NCBI GenBank assembly: GCA_964017125.1
Contig: OZ024911.1
Coordinates: 36,597,160-36,661,159, forward strand
Source of the DNA: Flabesymbios commensalis
Lineage: Eukaryota; Annelida; Polychaeta; Terebellida; Flabelligeridae
DNA: 64,000 nucleotides
Direction of reading: 5' to 3'
The notes below the pieces were generated by a model. It was not told where the DNA came from. It saw only the letters and a program-made list of their open reading frames with translations, and ran no database searches. The position numbers and the translations under genes are program-made. Positions within the stretch are counted from its first letter, which is position 1; each line of letters opens with the position of its first letter. Shown in pieces: positions 50,789 through 61,604 of the stretch.

Positions 50789-53587
50789 AGGGGAAGACGG
50801 GGAGAACTGGGACAAGGGAGAACTGGGACACCGCTGATACCCAGCTAACACAATCATGTTTTAATTATGTTTTAGAAACATTTCGGGAAACATCACCGAA
50901 ACGTTTCTAGAGAATATCACGAAAATGTTATTTTGTGGAGTTTTTAACATATTTTGAAAACATTATTATAAAATGTTTGCAAAACGTTTTAAAAACGTCC
51001 TTGAAACATTTCCACAAAACGTTTTAAAACATTTTAAAAACGTTTTTAAAATATTTCCATAAAACGTTTTAAAAACGTTTTAAAAATATTTCTATAAAAC
51101 GTTTTAAAAATACTTCTATAAAATGTTTTAAAAACGTTTTTGAAACGTTTCCATAAAATGTTTTAAAAACGTATTTAACCCAGACATTATAATATTCCTG
51201 TGTCCTCATTCAACAAACATGAGTCGCCGACGTCTTAGACAAAATATACTTACTTATCTTGACTGAACAGTGCTTGATAGTTCTAGAGGAATTACAAAAA
51301 GGATGTCAAGCTTGGCAGCCTGGTCACTGACAATGCCATGGCCTGATGGCTGATCCAGATCGCCGGCGCCTACCTCATAGTAGGCCAGGCCTGACAGGAT
51401 TTCTAGATTTCATAGCCAAGGCCAGATTTTGTGCTTTTTCGTGGTCTGAAAATCGTACAAAACTCGAATTGAATCAGAATTGTATGGATTCCATGACTTC
51501 ACGACAGTACTTTAATTACAGCGCATGCGCGCTGGCCTATACATAGCACTTTTTTTGGGTGGGTGGGGGCGCACCCCAACTATGAAAGTTGTCAGCTGCA
51601 TAAAATTCCATATTGCTGAATGTTTTTTGCATTGTCCTCAGCTCTGGATTACAATGTAGCAAGATTTTGTTAAAAAGATATAACAATATTGGATAATTCC
51701 GTAAATTTTGTGCCCTTTATAATGTAAATTTTGTGAGAGAAATATAAAACTAGGACAATCATGTCAGTATATACATGGGAAAAAAACACTGTTGGTTTTT
51801 TTACCTTGAGCCAACGTTGGCCCAATGTCGGCAAATACAGGAGGATAGACGTCTAGCTGACGGTGGGCTGAGGTTGACAAAACGACTGTTGGCTTTCTTA
51901 CCTGTAGCCAACGTTGGCTCAACGTTGCATATGCCACTGCGACCATATATGCCAACCATTGCCAACGTTGGCCCAACGTCAGCTTGCTAGCTGGGACGTG
52001 GTAGACATCACTGTGTTTTGTGGGAAATATTTAAATAATATCCCAGCAAGCACTCGTCCCCATGGTCCCAACCCTGTGTTAATGTTGGGACCGTTGACAC
52101 ATTTATAGGCCTACGAGTTTCCAGTGAAATATTGTAAGTGTCATTTTATTACTCTCAAATAATTTGATTCTCAACATTTTAATAAAATAATTTGTAATAA
52201 ATGATTCGGAAATGTAGACAAAATCTGCTGATTCGACGGATTTGTATTGATATATATTGTAATACCAAGGAACCATTAAAAATATCCCCATGATGTTTTT
52301 GAAATGTTTGTCCATAACATTTGGCAATAATATTTCTAAAACATTTTTAAAACATTTCCATAAAAACTTAGTGTCAAAATATTTTTAAAACATTTTCATA
52401 AAACCTTAGTGTTAAAATATTTTTAAAACATTTTTAAAACATTTTCATAAAACTTAGTGTCAAAATATTTTTAAAACATTTTTAAATCATTTTCATAAAA
52501 CCTTAGTGTCAAAATATTTTTAAAACATTTTAAAAACATTTTCATAAAACTTAGTGTCAAAATATTACAAAAACATTTTTGAAACATTTTTAACATTTCA
52601 GTGAAATGTTTTAATAACGTTTTAAACATGTTTTTGCAAAATGTTATGAGTAAAACCTTTTTGAACCTTTTTCAGCATTTCAGTAAAATATTTTAATAAC
52701 GTTTTAAACATGTTTTTGCAAAACGTTATGGCTAAAACCTTTTTGAAACCTTTTTAAAATGTTTTAAAACGTTTTGTGTTAGCTGGGTAACGCCCGTTGT
52801 TTTCAGCGAATCAGCTTCTAGGAAACATTTTTCTGTTGCCCTTAGTTGCCTTCATCACACATCTCTCCAGAATCAAATTGCAGACAACTCTGTTAGTACA
52901 GTGACAAAACTAAAATTTAGAGTATAAAAACTTGTTGTTCTGCCTTTGTGTAAATGTGTAAAGCAAGCCGAATATATACAGTAGGTACCTCACATTTACT
53001 GTGTTTGGGGTATCCTTGCTACCTTCTTCGTGGATATGTATAAGCTAAATGTTGCTTACTATTTTGATTATTGAGTCAGTGAATGGGTTATAAATATGTT
53101 AGGCAAGGGGAAAACTGGGACTATACGTGATTGCATGTATGGGGAGAACTGGGACATGACGTCCCACTTCCCCCCGCGAGTGTCCCACTTCTCCACATAT
53201 AATGTGAACCACTTCTTTATGTATTGGATAATAATTGTGTAAACGTGTTCGTACACTTTTTGTACCCATTTACGTCTGTTTATAATTCCCTTTATCTTTA
53301 GTATCGATAGATGTAAAGAGATACGTTAAACTGTCCCACTTTACCCCATCAGCTGTCCCACTTCTCCTTGCGATGTCCCAGTTCTTCACGTTTTCAACTT
53401 TTTTTCCAACAGGTGGAAAAAACTCCTTCCCATTGCATCTCACTAAAATGGTAAATAATATTGTGTAATAACATCCCCAGACTATATGATAGATATATAC
53501 AAACTTATAAAAGGCATATCAGTAAGACTCAAAGTAGGGTCAAATGACGACAGTGAAATGGTGTCACAGTTCTCCTCGTCCACCCTT
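50789..53587. mobile_element. ~2.8-kb element with GGGGAGAACTGGGACA motifs
   Basis: The left end AGGGGAAGACGGGGAGAACT then GGGACA matches the inverse of the right end, AAGGGTGGACGAGGAGAACT then GTGACA (about 21 of 26 positions). Internal copies in both orientations are GGGAGAACTGGGACA (50,816), GGGGAAAACTGGGAC (53,108), GGGGAGAACTGGGACATGAC (53,142), then inverted TGTCCCACTTCTCC-type copies near 53,180, 53,332, 53,353 and 53,372. A 1.95-kb palindromic element is nested inside (50,840-52,787), so the host element proper is only ~0.85 kb. Non-coding; superfamily unknown. Confidence 0.65.
50838..52789. mobile_element. 1.95-kb CCCAGCTAACACAA element with TA duplication and ACGTTTTAAAACG arrays
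   Basis: TA flanks CCCAGCTAACACAATCATG at 50,840 and GTTTTGTGTTAGCTGGG ending at 52,787. Each end continues into arrays of AAAACGTTTTAAAAACGTTT / AAACATTTTTAAAACATTTT units. On the right these include a ~65-bp unit with CATAAAACTTAGTGTCAAAA repeated five times (52,355-52,580). The centre (about 51,200-52,300) holds CCAACGTTGGCCCAACGTC MITE modules (51,810-52,000) and CCCAGCAAGCAC (52,044). The tips link it to the CCCTGCAAACA and CCCAGCAAACA MITEs. No transposase is present. Confidence 0.75.
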
Positions 53588-53832
53588 AAATTAGCTGTAG
53601 GCCTAACGGCAACACTGCCCTAAGAAGAGATCCGACAGGACCCGAGGAAGACAATGAGTAGCACTCAAGATGTGATCGACTCCAATAACACTCATAAGGG
53701 TGCTGATGTGGGGTTAGCGTCTCACCGTCCGTAACTGCTCGGCTTTTCCTGATCATTGACGAGTGACGGGGACCGCCGAGCCTCGTTCTTACTAGACCAC
53801 GCCACGACGAGCGCGCCTGTAGCGAGGCGCAC
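53588..53832. other. GC-richer flank, unidentified
   Basis: A 245-bp segment, notably GC-richer than its surroundings, sits between two elements. Its composition resumes at 58,002-58,135 beyond the 4.2-kb element, so the two pieces may once have been contiguous. Short frames are open, but I recognise no protein. Confidence 0.4.
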
Positions 53833-54069
53833 CAGGGGTCGGGTGCATAAAGCGTTATCGCTGTCGCAACGTGCTGAATTTCGTCGCTGATCGCTAGTTT
53901 ACAAAAAAGTCGTGTGCATAAAGATGTGCGGCCAGTTTTCATCGCTGAATATGCGACCGAAACGTTCTAATTCTGCGGCGAGGGCAGGGCTGCCGCAGAC
54001 GCAAAAATATTAGCTTTAGAGCTCCACGCACTCTGTTTGTGTCATGTACGCTCGCGACAAACGACCAAA

Positions 54070-54303
54070 ATGGCTGTGTATCTTCTTAGCGTGAGCATAA
54101 CAGCAGACACAGACAGGAATCGAACCCATGCATTATATGCGTACGACGACGGAGAGATCAAGAGGAGATACAGGTTGTCCAGGTAGTCCTGAAGCCAAGG
54201 TATGTTTGCGTACAAAAATTGCTCCGAAATCACCCACCTGTTGTTTTATAGTAGACCACCTGGGGCACATTTTAGCGAGGGTTGACATTCTGAAACCCAG
54301 CAG
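54070..54303 (+). pseudogene. Possible Harbinger-type transposase exon remnants
   Basis: An ATG at 54,070 opens MAVYLLSVSITADTDRNRTH then ALYAYDDGEIKRRYRLSR, followed at once by an in-frame stop that overlaps a possible AG/GTAGTC donor. Harbinger transposases typically have near their N-terminus a segment of the type (N)PLxxYDDxEIxxRYRLSRxxI, and the resemblance is good over about 16 residues. A downstream piece after a TTTTATAG acceptor-like site (about 54,250) reads VDHLGHILARVDILKPSS. This is like the following helix of that family (LVDLLGPxLARxTxRSxALP) and ends at a GTAAGT-like donor. No DDE catalytic region was found in the rest of the element. This is a resemblance by eye and could be coincidence. 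Confidence 0.35.
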
Positions 54304-55591
54304 TAAGTGAGATATTCAAGATTTTGTATACAAAAATTATATGGAAAACCCTGCCTGAAATTAACGATCTTATGCCTTCAAAATGGCATATCAGCACTGA
54401 AAACCCACCTGCATCAACATTAAAGCCCTCAAAATGACGAGTGTGACGGGATGGTGGAAAATCGACATGATTGAATAAAGTTCAAGGTCACCAGAGGTCA
54501 AGATGTGGAATAATATGACCCTCGCCCAAAATTAAGCGCCCCTAAGAATTAAAACGTCTACAATTGTTAAATGAATTGCAATTTACTTGATTTAGCGAAC
54601 ATTTTCTTCCAGTGAAATTTATCATATAAAAGGTTTTTTTTAGAAATACTAGGGGTGATCAAATATTTTATTGGTACCATCAGAGCCACATTCACTACTA
54701 GTAATTAGTAAACTTACAAAAAAAACTTCTGAAAACCGACATAATTTCATTTTTTTCAGGATTTTTGGAATATTTCACAGTTAATGATACATGTAATGAC
54801 AGCATCATTTAAACCCTCAAAGTAACGAGTGTAGACCCTGTGAACACGTAGAAAAAAATCAATTACATTGGTACATTGGATAAAGTTCAAGGTCACAAGA
54901 GGTCAGTATGTGGCATAACATGATCCCTGATCAAATTTCAGCAACCCTAAGAATTAAAACGGCTCCTATTTTCAGAGGAATTACAATTTACTTATTAAGT
55001 GTTTCATTCTATTAAAGTATATCTTATTAGCGTTTTTTAGAAACAATATATTTCATTTGTATCATCGGTCTTATTAAATATATTTAGAATAGTAGACTTT
55101 AAACACAATTTCTAGAAAACCGTCATAATTTCACATTTATACGGGATTTTGAATATTTGATAGTTAAAGATAATGTGTTATAGCCCTATAAACAGTAACG
55201 TGGTAGTTAGAAATCCAAATAGCGCAAGCCAATTACATTGAATGTCTGTCCTTCAACACCCCCTCCCCAAATACACAGGCTGCAGCATCTGAGCCAAAAT
55301 GCATGGCATGGCTGAGGAAATCTGCTCATCACTATTAGCCTCCCAGCAAACATGCTACATTAATGTTTACCTAATGTTTGTCCGCCATCCACAACATCAA
55401 AACAATTGTGTGTTAACGTGCTAACGCTTCGCGTTTGCTACCCGTTGGTAGGATTGATGCTCAGCTCATTAAGTATTGTTGCCTGCTCAGGTAAAGCTTG
55501 AATTTATTGCCGATTAAATAATGTTTTTTTTTAAATTACTGGCCAGTAACATTGATTATCACACAAATAAATGCGTAGTAAGGCCGCTACA

Positions 55592-55902
55592 AGACATTAA
55601 AGGGCGAGGGCCTTTGGTAGTGGTTTGGGGCTCGTTTCTCGGTCTCGTCGGCTTGAAAGAAACACAAATGTTTCTTCCCCATCCACTCGTAAAACTCAGT
55701 ATTATGGAGAACCTCCGTGACCGAAACGTAGCGTGCTCGGACTCACACCTCCAGGGTTTAAATTTAGAATCCTGTGTCTGGACGGCAGTGTCGTCTCACT
55801 CATATCACCATCCTCAGGAGTTCATCCTGGCCCGATTTAGCCTGTATGTGCACAAAAGTGGCCTAAAGCCCGATTCATTTCATTTAATTATCAGACATTA
55901 AA
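55592..55902 (+). mobile_element. SINE related to the dimeric tRNA SINE, with 10-bp target duplication
   Basis: The element is 55,602-55,892. AGACATTAAA lies at both edges (55,592-55,601; 55,893-55,902). The first tRNA-like head is shortened (GGGCCTTTGGTAGTGGTTTG onward). The linker AACACAAATGTTTCTTCCCC and the second head ACCTCCGTGACCGAAACGTA...GTGCTCGGACTC.CA match the 1,036-1,340 copy, as does the 3' body CGATTTAGCCTGTATGTGCA then CAAAAGTGGCCTAAAGCCCG. A 126-codon frame through it is fortuitous. It is nested in the 4.2-kb element. Confidence 0.85.
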
Positions 55903-57479
55903 AGCACAAAAAGCTTTATCCTCAAAATATCTGTCATTGAAGGCATTCACGACACCATCTCTATACCAATGCTGTACAACTCAATTAGGATATCAGGGAA
56001 TAGTAATATAAACCAAATATGTCCAATAGTCACGTTGGTCACAGAGGAAGGTAATTACAATTTTGTCAAATTATGCAACATTTTATTAAACTGCAAAGAA
56101 AATAAACTAACTTTCAACACAATGTATGAGGTAACAATACATTTGCATGTTATGAATGCGTCTCCATTGTATTTGATCAGGGCATTAAATTCGCAGACAA
56201 AAATGGGAATTAGGCCTATGACAGCTTGGCCACCCGTTTCAAGGTATTAAAGAAACAGTGAATAAACAATACCGTCGTGGAGCGCCTTTAATTCGCTTAC
56301 AGGTTACAGATGGACATGTCACTTAAAAAACCGTAGGATTTCTACCAGTTCTGACATAATATTCCATAGTGTACAATAAATAGCATTTAAATCAATTAGA
56401 CCAGTCTCATTTGTCTGCTACTTGTAATGAGAGGGTGTGTGTGTTGCCTGTAAAATAATTATGAATGACCTCTGAATTCAACAGCTTGGTGTTGACTGTT
56501 GTGTTTAGGTTCGTTAACTTTCAATAATGTTGTACCTATTCCACATTCGCAAGTGTGTCGATCAATGTCAGTGGGGCTGAAAACATTTTGACAGATTCAA
56601 TACCTGAGGGGAGAATGATGACAAACAAAACTATGTACATGTATCAGAGAAGACAATAGATGAGAGCAGAGAACATGTACATACATTCATGTCAACCTCT
56701 TCAAAGCCGAGCTGAATGACGAATTCAATGTGTTCTAGTCTGAAAGATGTGGTGTAACAGAGACTTGTAATTCCTGGGATCATTTTGTCAAAATGCTATG
56801 CATTCTGCGAGAACTCGACATTAGAGCCATTTGGGATTCACAGTGTCCAGTCAGTTTTACACTTGGTCGCGGGATGCTATTAACTACATTTTATTGAATC
56901 CTTATATATATATATCTGAAGAATATGAGGAAATTGCTACAAAATGTATCTACAGTGTATGAAAATCTTAAGCTGATAAGCTTGTAGTAAAGTAATCTCG
57001 GTCAGTGAATACATGCGCTTTAAACAGACAATTGAGCGATTCTAGAAAGAGCACTGTTATTCCAACATGAAATCAATGAGTTTGCAACACTAACTAGTAG
57101 CGTTATATATGGTATATGTAACTTTTTTGTGAATCACGAGTTTAAGAAAGTCAGCCTTTTTTCCACCGTTTCATACACATCATCCTGTCGATTATTACCT
57201 GCATGAATTACTTTTGTCCTACCACTATTGAGGTGTTGTATTCAGTATCAGTCTTTTGACATATGATGCATGCCTCAGGTTCAACTGAAGGACTCTAATG
57301 AGGATTCTCGCACTTTTTGTTACAAGTAAGACCTGAAAGATAGTACTGTATCCTTAGTGTGAGGCTGCTATGTTGTTTTAGGGGTTAAGGGACATGTCTT
57401 CAATGTTATTGGCTTGCGTTAGTTTTAATTTTTAATTACCACGTTGCTGTTCATAGTGGTATATAACATTATCTTTTAT
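55903..57479. other. Interior of the 4.2-kb element, no gene recognised
   Basis: A 93-codon frame at 55,969-56,250 has no resemblance I can name. The remainder is AT-rich and unassigned. Confidence 0.35.
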
Positions 57480-58385
57480 TATCAAATATTCAAAGTCCCG
57501 TAAAAATGTAAAATTGTGACGGTTTTCTAGAAAATTATGCCGAGTTTACTGATTATATGATGATACAAAGAAAATATATGATAATTCCTATTTTTTCTAA
57601 GACAAATTTGATAAGATATACTTTACTAGACTGGGATACTTAATGAGTAAATTGTAATTCTCCTGAACATTGGAGACGTTTTAAATCTCAGGGGTGCTGA
57701 AATTTGATCAGGGATCATATAATGCCACATCTTGACCTCTTGTGACCTTGAACTTTATCCAATCTATTTTTTCCACCTTAACACAGGGTCTACACTCGTT
57801 ATTTTGAGGGTTTAAATGATTTATGTGAGCAGAAAAGGGGGAAAAGGGGAGCATAGCTGTCGCTGTCGCTGTCGCTCATTTTTGCACGCATGCGATGAGG
57901 TTTATGCACCGCACGCAGTCGCTGAGTGTGCGACGACGCTGAGTCATCGCAGATCGCAAATCTGCGATACTTCCGCACAATTTTTATGCACCCGACCCCT
58001 GCCAATTAACGCAAAGCCGATGAAGCGGACGGTTGTACGTCAAGAGCTCAGGGGCCTAGCCGCATGGCACCGATCGCCGCGCTTCGCTTGGGAACTGTGT
58101 TTTATGTATGTCTAAACTTCAATAAAGTCAGAAATACCTGAAGAATGATTTAATGAGCATTATTTAATCCCGTCGTCCCGACGGAGGAGTTAATGAAAGA
58201 TGGTGGAACGTAAACCTTCAACATATTTATGTCGGCAACACGATCGATCCACCATCCACCCATATTGACACAACACATGACATTAACTCACGTGCGTGAG
58301 TGATGACGCGAAATCGATTGGGCCTACTCTCATACGCTGAATGTTAAACAATTTCAGCGCTAAAAGGTGTGTTTAAATAAAGTGT

Positions 58386-58530
58386 CAGTAATTATCCGTT
58401 ATAGCACGAATTGTTACTACACGAATCGGATATAACACGGTGCAACGATATGGATCCCCTTTTTTTTATTTACAATTTTTCCAGAAAAATCGTGTTATTT
58501 TATTTCAATATCCGATTGAGCATGATATTT
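58386..58530. mobile_element. pogo/Tigger-like terminal fragment
   Basis: CAGTAATTATCCGTTATAGC then ACGAATTG is nearly the same tip as CAGTAGTTATTCGTTATAAC at 14,159. Inverted pieces ACACGAATCGGATATAACAC and CGTGTTATTTTATTTCAATA then TCCGATT follow. Family by resemblance only. Confidence 0.4.
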
Positions 58531-59480
58531 CCAGCTAAATTTACACGTTTATCTAGCGATGATCGGCCTTATAGTCCAGGAGCCCAGGAGGTTTTATTTA
58601 GCATTAAAGTACAAAAGGTTGGAAGAATATCATGTGTAGAACAGACCGTCAGGATCCCAAAAAGGCTATTCTCAAGTGCGCAGCATGTAGGCCTACCAAT
58701 TAATGATATATGGACGTGGCCCCTTAATTAGGGCCCAAATTAGTGATTAATCAGTATACCGAGTACACGCACACAACCAATGGCACAGACAAGGTGGTTG
58801 GTGGTAGAACCTGAATTCATCGTTCTTAAGTATTAAATCATGTACTTCATGAGCTTAAGAACGCGTTTAATTAGTGCTAATTAGATATTTAATTAGCAAA
58901 ATCTGTGCATAAAAAATCTCAATGGCATGCTATTTTCGGATATATAGTGCGTCAGAATAAACAATTATTACATGCCAAAGCATATACAAAACCTACTTAA
59001 GAACCCTTTAACGATTAGGGTAAAATAATAGTTTGTTCAATTTCTGCAAAATTAATGGTAAATTAAGTGACTGTAAAATGTTAAAAACGGTGCAAACCGT
59101 TGATGAAATTAATTATGTATGATGATGTGAGTTTGGGGTGAACGGATGGAAGGGTGAAACTATTCCACTATTTCCGCTATCTTGGTATGTGCCCTATAGT
59201 GGAAGTACAACACATTGAAAAACAATGTATTATATATGTGAAACATTTGGTCAGAAATAAACACATATCATTCAGTTTTATTTTATTTTGAAACATAACA
59301 TGGGTAGATCAAGCTTAAATTAAAGTTCTTTGGACGTTATCCTGTGCCAAAGCACAAAGTATCCAATATGTCAGCTATATATAATATTGAGATTAAAACA
59401 ACCATAAAAGTTAAATCATATTTTGATGTTTTTACTTATTTAAATGATAAATTATCGTCACTTGAACTGTCTGTCTCACC
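58531..59480. other. No gene; AT-rich with TAATTA-type sites
   Basis: TTTAATTAGTGCTAATTAGA then TATTTAATTAGC at 58,866-58,897 is a dense run of homeodomain-type TAATTA cores. Otherwise nothing is recognised. Confidence 0.35.
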
Positions 59481-59594
59481 ACTTGATGATATAACAATGT
59501 CATCCTCTAATAACTAAAACATCTGTATCATATGCACGAATGACCACATTATTATATAGTCCTACATTGTCAATTGCTTCTGTGTTTCTGATTG

Positions 59595-59695
59595 AGCGGA
59601 GAGGAAACATTTTGTTCCCTGAAACTTGAATACCAGAGCTGGAGACGAACCCGCGATCTCTGACTTTCCATGCCGGCACTATTACTGATATCAAG
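59595..59695 (-). repeat. tRNA-related SINE fragment (weak)
   Basis: On the minus strand, GCATGGAAAGTCAGAGATCG then CGGGTTCGTCTCCAGCTCTG resembles the head of the 39,975 SINE (TGGAAAGTCGGAGATTGCGG then GTTCGAACCC). It includes a B-box-like GGTTCGTCTCC. The A box is poor and the shared 3' body is absent. Confidence 0.4.
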
Positions 59696-59699
59696 ATGA

Positions 59700-60800
59700 T
59701 GTGTTATGTATTATTTCTGGTATCTTTTAAGCTGATTAACAAAACGGTTCCAATTATTGATTTTGATGACATTGATGATATACTATAGTGGTTTAACTAT
59801 AAATTGTTTTTTTTTTTAGTTTTCATATGTGTCGTTAAAACTCACTTTTGTAGTTATTTTCCACATGATTGTTAGGGTTATTATGGCCATAGACGAGCCC
59901 ACACCATTAATCTCTGAGCCATAGATTACTGTATTAATTTTACACAGGAAAATCACGTTTTCAACATGATGGTCACTGATTTCTACCACAGGGTCCGAAA
60001 AATGACTAGAAAATGAGCTGGGCGCGTGCGTAGCAGTAGCTGAAATGTTACTGATCCTAATAAACCCATATATTCTCCACCTGTATCATAAATCGATACA
60101 AGGCTTAGATATATGGCATGGCAGAATTCTACATATGCAAGAGATATTGGACATGTGAGAATACTATATCTGGATATTCCAGGGCCATGTTACTGCTTAT
60201 AAGCAGATGGGAGAATATTTATGAACATCGTGTGGGAAAATTGGCTCATAAATACCATTTATGAAGTCAAATCATTATAAAATGATTGCTATATATATCT
60301 CCAACTTGGATTAGGCCTACTAATATTCATGTTGAAATCCTGTGTGGTAAGATTTAATTGTATTTTCATGATGTTTTGGGTGCCTGTTTTGAAATTCGAG
60401 ATGAACCCTGTGGAGGAAGGTTAGGCCCTACCCTAACAGTAGGGCCTAATATTATGTTAATTATGCAAATACTTTTTCTTGACACATTTAAAAATGAGAG
60501 AAAAAAGCGTATACTTTAATAAAGTATTAGGCTATTGATAGTAACAAAAAAGCGTACAGCTTTTAAACCCGCGCTGCCTAGCAAAAAACTCGGATGCCAA
60601 AAAATTGAGACACATATTTCAAGTTCCTATGAAAACTAGGTCATTTTTAGCAGGCGTAAACTTGTGATCGTATTGTACTATTACATTTTAAAATGGAGGT
60701 CACTGTGTCAGAGCCTTGCGGGTAGAGAGGACGTACCGGTAGTATTTCTCACATATGTCATTTTCGAAGCAGACCTTCCTGTTGGTTCTATTTTTATTTT
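59700..60800. other. No gene recognised
   Basis: Unassigned AT-rich sequence. No repeat boundary is visible. Confidence 0.35.
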
Positions 60801-60817
60801 GGTTCTATTTTCAAGTT

Positions 60818-60975
60818 AGGCCACCGTATAGCCTACGACACTGGACCAACATTAAAACAACAAACATATGCAAGCATGAGTTTATTTTATTTTGATTCAG
60901 TATATGCCAGCATCGCATCGCAAACGGTGGACCAACATTCAGTCAACATAGGATGAATGTCTTGCGTCAGCTGAA
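60818..60975. repeat. Decayed GGACCAACATT MITE modules
   Basis: CTACGACACTGGACCAACAT then TAAAACAACA, and ACGGTGGACCAACATTCAGT then CAACATAGGATGAATGTC, are module remnants of the CCCAGCAAACA family without intact tips. Confidence 0.5.
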
Positions 60976-61600
60976 ATTCGTGACAATAATATCGGTCTGA
61001 TCGAGTTTAAGTTTCTATCCTTTATCATGTTAATCACTTTAACTTTAATGTAAATTTTTAGAGTGATCTAAATTTAGCATGCTTAGGCCTAGATCTAGGC
61101 CTACATATTCCTACAATGTCTATGCCTACAATTAGTATCCAGGTTAACCAAATATTACTTAAAGCATTCGAGTCGACAAAGGGTTATTCAAACAAATTCT
61201 GTATCTATTTTTGAAATATAATTCCAAACATTGGAAGGGTAGGCCTATTTGATTATTAGTTTAATTGAGGCAAAATCCAATAACATTATTGTACTGACAA
61301 GTACATAATCAAGTACATAATACATGTATATCTTGCATCCATAATATATACTTTAAACTTCATGAGAAAAAATACCCATCACTACGTAATAAGGCATGCA
61401 GGATTATCGTATAATGCACATTTAGGTCTGTGAAGTAATTTTAGTAATATGCTCTCGTTCTAGTAGACTACTTTACTATGATAAATATGATATGGTCAGA
61501 AATTAATAGAAACAATTATTTGCTGAAAAAAACTACATATATGTGTAGACTAACAGTATCAGCGTATTAATGAGACCTTTTCGTGATTATGTGAAGTGTC
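60976..61600. other. No gene recognised
   Basis: Unassigned AT-rich sequence; TAGGCCTAGATCTAGGCCTA at 61,084 is a striking 20-bp perfect palindrome. Confidence 0.4.
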
Positions 61601-61604
61601 TTCT

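Larger units (their letters stand above)
53833..58001. mobile_element. ~4.2-kb inverted-repeat element (CAGGGGTCGGGTGCATAAA ends)
   Basis: CAGGGGTCGGGTGCATAAA begins at 53,833 and its exact inverse ends at 58,001. Inside each end are CGCTGTCGC / GATCGC / GCGATCTGCGATG-type palindromic repeats (53,850-53,900; 57,855-57,970). A ~390-bp module with CCCTCAAAATGACGAGTGT, AAAGTTCAAGGTCACCAGAG, GGTCAAGATGTGGAATAATA and CCCCTAAGAATTAAAACG occurs twice in tandem on the left (54,415-54,810; 54,815-55,205) and once inverted on the right (57,480-57,830). A GGGTCGGGTGCATAAA-type tip and the exon-like remnants at 54,070-54,303 suggest PIF/Harbinger affinity. The flanking bases show no clean 3-bp duplication. 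A SINE is inserted at 55,602-55,892. Confidence 0.65.

Noticed and set aside
55521-55901. 126-codon frame
   Set aside because: It coincides with a SINE; the similar frame at 1,024-1,245 is the same SINE on the other strand.
59595-59695. tRNA gene
   Set aside because: It has a B-box-like element only, a poor A box and no cloverleaf that I can fold; better read as a SINE fragment.
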